Assembly: GCA_964389095.1 (NCBI GenBank)
Contig: CAYMEB010000253.1
Coordinates: forward strand, 1 to 6,778
Length of the DNA: 6,778 nucleotides
Direction of reading: 5' to 3'
From: JABFRJ01 sp964389095
GTDB lineage: Bacteria > Pseudomonadota > Alphaproteobacteria > Rhizobiales > Hyphomicrobiaceae
Part shown: positions 1-4,348 of the stretch, in pieces
Layout: each line of letters begins with the position of its first letter
Position numbering within the stretch: position 1 is the stretch's first letter
Made by a program: the position numbers and the translations under genes
The notes under the pieces: model-generated
The model's database searches: none
The model's input: the letters and a program-made list of their open reading frames with translations, nothing else
What the model was told of the DNA's origin: nothing

Positions 1-319
1 CGGGACTTCGCCCGGTGGCGAACGCGTTGGGCTGGGGATTGTGCATCACGTAAACGCGCGGCATCGGCAGCTCGGCCCGCTCGGCGAGTTGCCGTACGAT
101 TTCGTAGTATTGACCACCGGATTGGGCGTCGACCTCTTCAGCCCTGTGCATGTGCAAGACCATGCTGTCCGACTTCCACAGGCTGAACAGGTTCATGGCA
201 AGCGACACCACGAAGGCGATCACCGCGCCCGTGCTCCCGCCCAGCAGGGCGCCCATGGTGACCAGAATGCCCGTGAGCACGGCCAACAACAGCGCGGTTC
301 GGGCGAAATTCATCGGCAT
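1..319 (-). CDS. htpX: Membrane zinc metalloprotease HtpX (M48 family), N-terminal part, cut by window edge
   Basis: HtpX is an inner-membrane zinc endopeptidase that degrades misfolded membrane proteins, acting alongside FtsH and the envelope stress response. The 106 residues visible here begin MPMNFARTALLLAVLTG. They contain two hydrophobic segments at about residues 7-25 and 29-46, followed by a cytoplasmic linker with the family-typical stretches KSDSMVLHMH, YYEIVRQLAERAELPMPRVYV and NPQPNAFATGR. The last is the conserved block just before the HExxH zinc site, which lies beyond the left edge, so the catalytic residues cannot be checked. The ATG at 319 is chosen because an AAGGGAG ribosome binding site (327-333) lies 7 bases upstream. 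The in-frame ATG at 313 would be 13 bases from it. The gene diverges from the SDHAF4-like gene. Family assignment rests on recognition of the sequence and is strong; the remainder of the gene is unseen. Confidence 0.93.
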   Translation of the reverse strand, partial: MPMNFARTALLLAVLTGILVTMGALLGGSTGAVIAFVVSLAMNLFSLWKSDSMVLHMHRAEEVDAQSGGQYYEIVRQLAERAELPMPRVYVMHNPQPNAFATGRSP

Positions 320-351
320 CGAGACGCTCCCTTGCCAGCCTTGGCCCTGCC

Positions 352-368
352 GGAGCGAGGGCCGCTCC
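352..368. other. Short inverted repeat in the htpX / SDHAF4 divergent spacer
   Basis: The arms GGAGCG (352-357) and CGCTCC (363-368) are perfect 6-base complements around a 5-base centre (AGGGC). The repeat sits about 33 bases upstream of the htpX start and 66 bases before the plus-strand start. It could be an operator or a leader hairpin of htpX. In GC-rich DNA a 6-bp arm can arise by chance, so function is only a guess. No convincing promoter pair was found in the 114-base spacer. The minus strand has CATATA at 392-397 with a poor TTGCGC box 17 bases upstream. Confidence 0.3.
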
Positions 369-433
369 CGGTCAATCCCGTGCTCATGCTATATGGCGAC
401 GATCCGCGCGGTGCGCAAACGGAGGACTTTCCA

Positions 434-664
434 ATGAATGAGCGGCAGGACGACGCCGTCGCCCCCCCTGACACCCGGGAGCCTTCTGCCGAGCCTCCGC
501 GCAAGCTCACCCCCGAAGCGCAGCGTGCGCTGGCGGAGGCGGAGGCCCGCAGGAAGGACGCCGCCGCGCGTGCGGACGCGCCGCCCGAAATCGGCGGCCG
601 CAAGGGGCCGGAGCCGACCCGCTACGGGGATTGGGAAAAGGGCGGCATCGCATCCGACTTCTGA
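434..664 (+). CDS. SDHAF4-like succinate dehydrogenase assembly factor (DUF1674 family)
   Basis: This is a 76-residue protein of the DUF1674 family, the bacterial relatives of mitochondrial SDHAF4. That factor binds the flavinylated SdhA subunit and helps it join SdhB during complex II assembly. The diagnostic feature is the C-terminal block at residues 52-76, containing GGRKGPEPTRYGDWEK and ending GIASDF at the stop, where this family normally ends. Residues 1-50 are low-complexity, rich in Ala, Pro, Glu and Arg, and probably disordered, which is usual for the family. The start at 434 is set by a perfect GGAGGA (421-426) with a 7-base gap. Upstream in-frame starts are ignored because they lack such a site and would overlap htpX antisense. 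The protein is cytoplasmic, with no signal peptide. The sdh genes themselves are not in the window. Confidence 0.9.
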   Translation: MNERQDDAVAPPDTREPSAEPPRKLTPEAQRALAEAEARRKDAAARADAPPEIGGRKGPEPTRYGDWEKGGIASDF

Positions 665-696
665 TCTACCGCCGGCCGCTGGCGAGAAACGAAATT

Positions 697-719
697 GGGG
701 CGGGATCGGCTCCCGCCCC
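697..719. terminator. GC-rich hairpin, probable bidirectional terminator between converging genes
   Basis: A perfect 9-bp stem, GGGGCGGGA (697-705) and TCCCGCCCC (711-719), encloses the 5-base loop TCGGC. It lies 33 bases after the stop of the SDHAF4-like gene and 34 bases beyond the stop of the minus-strand solute-binding gene, so it is placed to end both transcripts. On the minus strand it is followed by AATTTCGTTTC, a moderately T-rich tail. On the plus strand the tail is CTCTCGAATT, which is poor in T. It therefore resembles an intrinsic terminator better for the solute-binding gene; in the other direction it may mainly protect the 3' end. Confidence 0.72.
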
Positions 720-752
720 TCTCGAATTGTCAGGTCGGTGCTCGGCGGGCCG

Positions 753-2348
753 TCACTTGGCCGGCTTGATGTTCATGGCCATCGTATCCTCGTCGACGCG
801 CGCCTTGATCGTCACCTTGTCCTTCTGCATGGCCCAGGCGGAACCCACGGCCACGATCGGGAGGCGCTGACGATCCTTGAGGACCAGTTCGTTGGCCTTC
901 TCGAGTAGCGTGCGGCGTTTGCCTTCGTCCATCTCGACGGCCGCGTCTTGGAGGAGCTTGTCCATCTCCGGGTTCTTGTAACCCAACACGTTGAACGCCC
1001 CCATCTTCTTGTCCTTGTCGTTGGAGTGGGCCAGCGAGGACAGGGTGTAGTGGGCTTCGCCGGTGAGTGTGCCCCACCCGGACATGGACATGGAGTACTC
1101 GCCTCTGGTGCGCGCAGGGAAGAAGACGGCGGCGGGCTGCGCGTTGGGGACGGCATCGATGCCGATCGCTGCCAGCATCTGGGCGATCGAGGTTCCGACC
1201 TGCCGGTCACCCGGCAGACGGTCCTGTGTGAACGCGAACTGGATCTTGAATCCGTTCGGATAGCCGGCGTCCGCCAGCAGCTTCTTGGCCGCCGCGACGT
1301 CGTACTTGCGCTCGGGCAGCGCCTTGTTGAACCCGAAGATCGACGGGGTCACCATCTGGCTCGTCGGTGAGCCGAGCCCCTCCATCGCGATTTCGGCGAG
1401 CGCCTTCCGGTCGATCGCGAGATCGATGGCTTCGCGGACGCGCACGTCGAGGAGCGGGTTCTTCGGCAGCGCCGCACCGTCCTTCGCAAGGATCTGTCCT
1501 GCGGGCGGCGCGTCGCGCATGTCGAGTTCGACGTTGAAGACGTAGACCGTCTCTATCGTCTGCACCGCCAGCTTCGGGTCGCGCTTGAGTGCGGCAACGT
1601 CGGTGGCGGGAACACGCGTGATCAGGTCGAGCTGGCCGGCCTTGAGTTGGGCGACGCGGGCCGCGTCGTTCGCGATCTCCTTGCGCACGTGGCGTGCCCA
1701 GGGTTCCTTGGCGCCCCAGTAGCCGTCGAAGCGATCCATCACGAGATCGCCTTTCGGTTGCCAGGAGACGTACTTGTACGGGCCGGTGCCGATCGCGGCC
1801 TTGCCGGAGTTGAACGCCTCGTTGGCGGTCTCCTTGGTGAGGCCTGCGGCGGCCTTCGAGGAAACGATGAAGAGGCGTATGAAGTCGTTGGGCAGTACCG
1901 GGGCCGGGCCGTCCGTGACGATGTGAACCGTATGCGGGTCGACGATGTTCGTCTCTTTGACCCGGCGCACGTAGATCGTCGTCGGGTTGGGGCCGGCGAC
2001 GACGGGAATGCGCTCGATCGAGAACTTCACGTCCGCCGCGGTGAAGTCCGAGCCGTCGTGGAACTTGACGCCTTTGCGCAGCTTGAATTCCCAGGTCGTG
2101 TCGTTGAGGGGCTTCCAGCTTTCAGCCAGTCGCGGCTCCAGCTCGAGCCCGTCGCCCGACCACACCAGCGTGTCGTAGATGTGCTTGAGCGCCTCCGCGT
2201 GCGTGCCGGTGGCGGTGAAGTGCGGATCGATCGAATCGGGACCGCCGCGTACGCCGATGGTCAACGTCTGCGCGCTCGCGCCGGACGCGAGTGCCAGGGC
2301 TAGGGTGCCGGCCCGGAGAGCCGTGAGTATGGATCCGAATGGCTGCAT
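753..2348 (-). CDS. ABC transporter periplasmic solute-binding protein, family 5 (peptide/nickel/opine type)
   Basis: This is a 531-residue extracytoplasmic binding protein that would capture a substrate in the periplasm and deliver it to an inner-membrane ABC permease. A Sec-type signal peptide spans residues 1-26 (hydrophobic LALALASG core, ASA-Q cleavage site). It is not a lipoprotein, because there is no lipobox Cys. The mature part starts TLTIGVRGGPDSIDPHF and shows family-5 landmarks: LEPRLAESWKPLNDTTWEFKLRKGVKFHDG, FTAADVKFSIER, GTGPYKYVSW, VREAIDLAIDRKALAE and AKKLLADAGYPNG. Length is normal for the DppA/OppA group. The start at 2348 follows AGGAG with a 9-base gap and gives the signal peptide directly; the in-frame extension up to 2531 adds only Arg-rich noise. 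No permease or ATPase gene is adjacent, so the partner must be elsewhere. The substrate (peptide, opine, glutathione, nickel chelate) cannot be told from sequence alone. Confidence 0.92.
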   Translation of the reverse strand: MQPFGSILTALRAGTLALALASGASAQTLTIGVRGGPDSIDPHFTATGTHAEALKHIYDTLVWSGDGLELEPRLAESWKPLNDTTWEFKLRKGVKFHDGSDFTAADVKFSIERIPVVAGPNPTTIYVRRVKETNIVDPHTVHIVTDGPAPVLPNDFIRLFIVSSKAAAGLTKETANEAFNSGKAAIGTGPYKYVSWQPKGDLVMDRFDGYWGAKEPWARHVRKEIANDAARVAQLKAGQLDLITRVPATDVAALKRDPKLAVQTIETVYVFNVELDMRDAPPAGQILAKDGAALPKNPLLDVRVREAIDLAIDRKALAEIAMEGLGSPTSQMVTPSIFGFNKALPERKYDVAAAKKLLADAGYPNGFKIQFAFTQDRLPGDRQVGTSIAQMLAAIGIDAVPNAQPAAVFFPARTRGEYSMSMSGWGTLTGEAHYTLSSLAHSNDKDKKMGAFNVLGYKNPEMDKLLQDAAVEMDEGKRRTLLEKANELVLKDRQRLPIVAVGSAWAMQKDKVTIKARVDEDTMAMNIKPAK

Positions 2349-2433
2349 GAGGCGCTGCTCCTGTGTTCCGCTCGTCGTCCGATGGAGGCCGGGCTCATCC
2401 CGCTGATCGCGGCTGCGGCCGTGGCCAGCCGCC

Positions 2434-2463
2434 ATGCTACAGCAGGCGGGACTGTAGCGCCAA
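2434..2463 (-). promoter_or_regulatory. Candidate promoter of the solute-binding protein gene
   Basis: On the minus strand TTGGCG (2458-2463) and TAGCAT (2434-2439) are separated by 18 bases and point toward the gene starting at 2348, giving a leader of roughly 80 bases. Both boxes match the sigma-70 consensus at about four of six positions, so the call is moderate at best. Its interest comes from the inverted repeat that lies between the two boxes. Confidence 0.4.
2436..2458. promoter_or_regulatory. Inverted repeat, candidate operator in the divergent control region
   Basis: Two perfect 7-base arms, GCTACAG (2436-2442) and CTGTAGC (2452-2458), flank a 9-base centre, making a 23-base dyad. 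The dyad fits between, and touches, the candidate -35 and -10 boxes of the solute-binding gene. It is 144 bases from the bpt start. This geometry suits a dimeric transcription factor. Alternatively it is simply a hairpin in early transcript. No regulator gene is visible in the window. Confidence 0.5.
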
Positions 2464-2535
2464 CCGTCAGTCCTCCCTCGCCTCGCTCGCGTGGAGGCTG
2501 CAACCCGGGCGGCCCGACGGCAGATGCTCACAACC

Positions 2536-2565
2536 TTGATCGGGCCGTGTCCCCCCGACTATCAT
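2536..2565 (+). promoter_or_regulatory. Candidate sigma-70 promoter of bpt
   Basis: TTGATC (2536-2541) and TATCAT (2560-2565) are separated by 18 bases. The -10 box matches consensus at five of six positions and the -35 box at four. Transcription would begin near 2572, leaving a leader of about 30 bases before the bpt start codon. It is the best-looking promoter in the window. Confidence 0.55.
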
Positions 2566-2571
2566 TCTCCC

Positions 2572-2591
2572 GCGATCCGCCCCCGGATCGC
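2572..2591 (+). promoter_or_regulatory. Perfect hairpin in the bpt leader, next to the ribosome binding site
   Basis: GCGATCCG (2572-2579) and CGGATCGC (2584-2591) are perfect 8-base complements around a CCCC loop. The stem begins about where transcription from the candidate promoter would start. It ends one base before the GAGG (2593-2596) that serves as the ribosome binding site of bpt. A 5'-terminal stem of this kind could stabilise the mRNA or limit ribosome access. The structure is directly visible; the function is inferred. Confidence 0.5.
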
Positions 2592-2601
2592 CGAGGTTCA
2601 C

Positions 2602-3369
2602 ATGACAGAGCAGCACAAGCAGTTTCCCGAGTTCTACGTGACGGCCTCGCAGTCCTGCCCCTATGTGCCGGGCCGCAGCGAGAGGAAGCTGTTCACCCAC
2701 CTGACGCACGACAAGCCGGTTGCGCTTGTCGATACCCTTCTGCGTGGCGGGTTCCGGCGCAGCCAGAACATCGCATACATGCCCTATTGCGAGGGGTGCC
2801 GCGCCTGCGTGCCGGTGCGTGTTCAAGTCGACGAATTCGAGCCGGGCCGGACCATGCGCCGGGTGCTGCGGCGCAATGGCGATCTCGTCTCCCGGCGCAT
2901 TCCCGCTACGCCGACGTCGGAGCAATACGCGCTCTTCCGCTCCTACATCGAGCACCGCCACGGCGACGGCGGCATGGCGGACATGTCCGTGCTCGATTTC
3001 GCCATGATGATCGAGGACTCGATCATCGACACCTTCATCACGGAGTATCGGCTGCGTCCTTCGACCCCGGACGGCAGCCGGATCGAGAAATGGCCGCTGC
3101 TCGCCGTGGCGCTGTGCGACCGCCTGAGCGACGGCGTCTCGATGGTTTATTCGTTCTACGATCCGCTCTGCGACGACCGGTCGTTGGGAACGCTGATGAT
3201 CCTCGATCACGTCCAGCACACCAAGGCGCTGGGATTGCCCTACCTGTACCTGGGCTACTGGATCCAGGAGTCGCGCAAGATGCGATACAAGTCGCGCTTC
3301 ACGCCGCTCCAGGTGCTTGGACCCAACGGGTGGGTGCCGCGCGAGCTGCCGCAGGACGGCGGCGATTGA
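2602..3369 (+). CDS. bpt: Leucyl/arginyl-tRNA--protein transferase Bpt (N-degron pathway)
   Basis: Bpt is the bacterial relative of eukaryotic ATE1. It transfers leucine from Leu-tRNA to proteins with N-terminal Asp or Glu, making them substrates for ClpS/ClpAP. The 255 residues match the usual length. The N-terminal domain (about 10-90) carries SCPYVPGRSERKLFTHL, then YMPYCEGCRACVPVRV with Cys19, Cys63, Cys66 and Cys69. These Cys positions correspond to the conserved cysteine cluster of the ATE family, which binds metal in some members. The C-terminal GNAT-like domain (about 105-235) includes YSFYDP, YLYLGYWIQES and MRYKSRFTPLQVL, all family signatures. The start at 2602 has GAGG five bases upstream; an in-frame extension to 2491 has no family similarity. 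The gene converges on the thioesterase gene, with only 6 bases between the stop codons. Annotation pipelines often call it arginyltransferase; leucyl specificity is the known bacterial activity and is inferred here. Confidence 0.95.
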   Translation: MTEQHKQFPEFYVTASQSCPYVPGRSERKLFTHLTHDKPVALVDTLLRGGFRRSQNIAYMPYCEGCRACVPVRVQVDEFEPGRTMRRVLRRNGDLVSRRIPATPTSEQYALFRSYIEHRHGDGGMADMSVLDFAMMIEDSIIDTFITEYRLRPSTPDGSRIEKWPLLAVALCDRLSDGVSMVYSFYDPLCDDRSLGTLMILDHVQHTKALGLPYLYLGYWIQESRKMRYKSRFTPLQVLGPNGWVPRELPQDGGD

Positions 3370-3375
3370 GCACCC

Positions 3376-3879
3376 TCAAGCCGCGTCCGGCCGGATCACG
3401 AATGCGGCGGCACCGGTCGCGATGAGATTTTGCGCGTCGTCGCGCAACTCCAGCGTCACACTGGCGACATTGCGGCCCAGCCGCGTCACTCGCGAACTTG
3501 CCCGGAAGGCGTCGGCTTTTGCCGGTAGCAGATAGTCGACGCGCAGGTCTATCGTCGCGAGCCGATCGAAGTCCGCGATTTGCTCGGCGACCGTGCGGCG
3601 CGGATGAAGCTGAGCCAGCCGGTAGAAGACGGCCGCGCCCGCGAGGGAATCGAGGATCGAGGCGATCACGCCGCCGTGCAGCCGGCCGGCCATCCAATTG
3701 CCGAGCATGAACGGCTTGCGCTCCATACTCATGTCGAGCCCGGTTTCGCCGAAATGCAGCTTGAGGCCGAGCAGACGGCAGAACGGAATGCTCTCCTCGA
3801 AGATCTGCCTGAGTGCGTCCTGGAACTTCGGATCGGCGGAAATGTTATGGGCAGTCATGGCGCCTGCATGCGAATTCAT
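3376..3879 (-). CDS. PaaI/YigI-like hotdog-fold acyl-CoA thioesterase
   Basis: This 167-residue single-domain hotdog protein probably hydrolyses an acyl-CoA or aryl-CoA thioester in the cytoplasm. The N-terminal helix region IFEESIPFCRLLGLKL is followed by the hotdog active-site helix RLHGGVIASILDSLAGAAVF, with His68-Gly-Gly and Asp77. Next come the strand motif TIDLRVDYLLPA (residues 109-120) and the closing strands VASVTLELRD and LIATGAAAFVI. It resembles the PaaI/COG2050 group and E. coli YigI, a medium/long-chain acyl-CoA thioesterase; substrate cannot be read from the sequence. The ATG at 3879 overlaps the upstream gene's TGA as ATGA and has GGAG 8 bases upstream, supporting translational coupling. 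An internal ATG at 3858 is an alternative start that would remove 7 residues and the coupling. It is the last gene of the parC cluster. Confidence 0.88.
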   Translation of the reverse strand: MNSHAGAMTAHNISADPKFQDALRQIFEESIPFCRLLGLKLHFGETGLDMSMERKPFMLGNWMAGRLHGGVIASILDSLAGAAVFYRLAQLHPRRTVAEQIADFDRLATIDLRVDYLLPAKADAFRASSRVTRLGRNVASVTLELRDDAQNLIATGAAAFVIRPDAA

Positions 3880-4322
3880 TTCGCCATCTCCGCATCGATC
3901 TCATCGTTCATGTGGCGCCATTTGGCTTCCTGCACTTCCACCAGCGACTTCATCGTGGCGCGCAACTCGCCCAGGACGGCGCAGTCCGGTGTCTTGCCGC
4001 CGCTGTCTCCGCCCTGATTGATCTTTGCGAGCAGGCGCGCGCTCTGTTCGTCGAACTCGGCGATCTTCTCATCCTGGACGAAGCGGGCGCCTTCCTTCAC
4101 GAACTGCTCCTGGCTCCAGCTGCGCTTCTGCCGCAAGGCGCGCAGCTTGCCTTGGAATTCCGCGGTATTGCGCTGGACGAGATCGCGCAGCAGCGCCGAC
4201 GCCTGATCGACGACGCTTTCGAAATCGGCCCGTGAGCAGGGTTGGGCGGCAGCCGGCATCGTTACCAGCGCACCCGCCAGAGCCAGTGCAAGTGCGGTGC
4301 TGAGAGTGGCTTGGCTACGCAT
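3876..4322 (-). CDS. Small exported alpha-helical protein of unknown function
   Basis: I do not recognise the family. The 148-residue protein starts MRSQATLSTALALALAGALV and has a clear Sec signal peptide with likely cleavage after AAA at residue 26. The mature part is about 122 residues, highly charged and almost entirely predicted helix (for example QASALLRDLVQRNTAEFQGK and a KWRHMNDEIDAEMAK tail), suggesting a helical bundle or coiled coil. It has just two cysteines, Cys29 and Cys114, a plausible periplasmic disulfide bridging the start and the last helix. A Gly/Asp/Ser linker lies at about 103-110. The ATG at 4322 is chosen because it gives the signal peptide; a GTG at 4328 would add two residues. 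No purine-rich ribosome site precedes it in the 26-base gap after the parC stop. Downstream it overlaps the thioesterase start by 4 bases. Being real is well supported by the signal peptide and tight spacing; function is unknown. Confidence 0.8.
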   Translation of the reverse strand: MRSQATLSTALALALAGALVTMPAAAQPCSRADFESVVDQASALLRDLVQRNTAEFQGKLRALRQKRSWSQEQFVKEGARFVQDEKIAEFDEQSARLLAKINQGGDSGGKTPDCAVLGELRATMKSLVEVQEAKWRHMNDEIDAEMAK

Positions 4323-4348
4323 GGTCACGCCGGGGAGAGAACTGCCGA

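Noticed and set aside
1647..2303. Open frame of 218 codons on the plus strand inside the solute-binding gene
   Set aside because: It is antisense to conserved family-5 motifs, with a low-complexity Arg/Val/Gly-rich product and no start signals.
2349..2531. N-terminal extension of the solute-binding protein to 2531
   Set aside because: It would place 61 Arg-rich residues before a textbook signal peptide. The ATG at 2348 has AGGAG at a suitable distance.
2491..2601. N-terminal extension of Bpt to 2491
   Set aside because: It would cross the candidate promoter and leader hairpin and has no family similarity. The protein starting at 2602 has the usual family length.
3345..3366. Possible terminator hairpin at the end of bpt (GCCG...CGGC)
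   Set aside because: The stem is only about 4 bp, lies inside the coding sequence and has no T tract.
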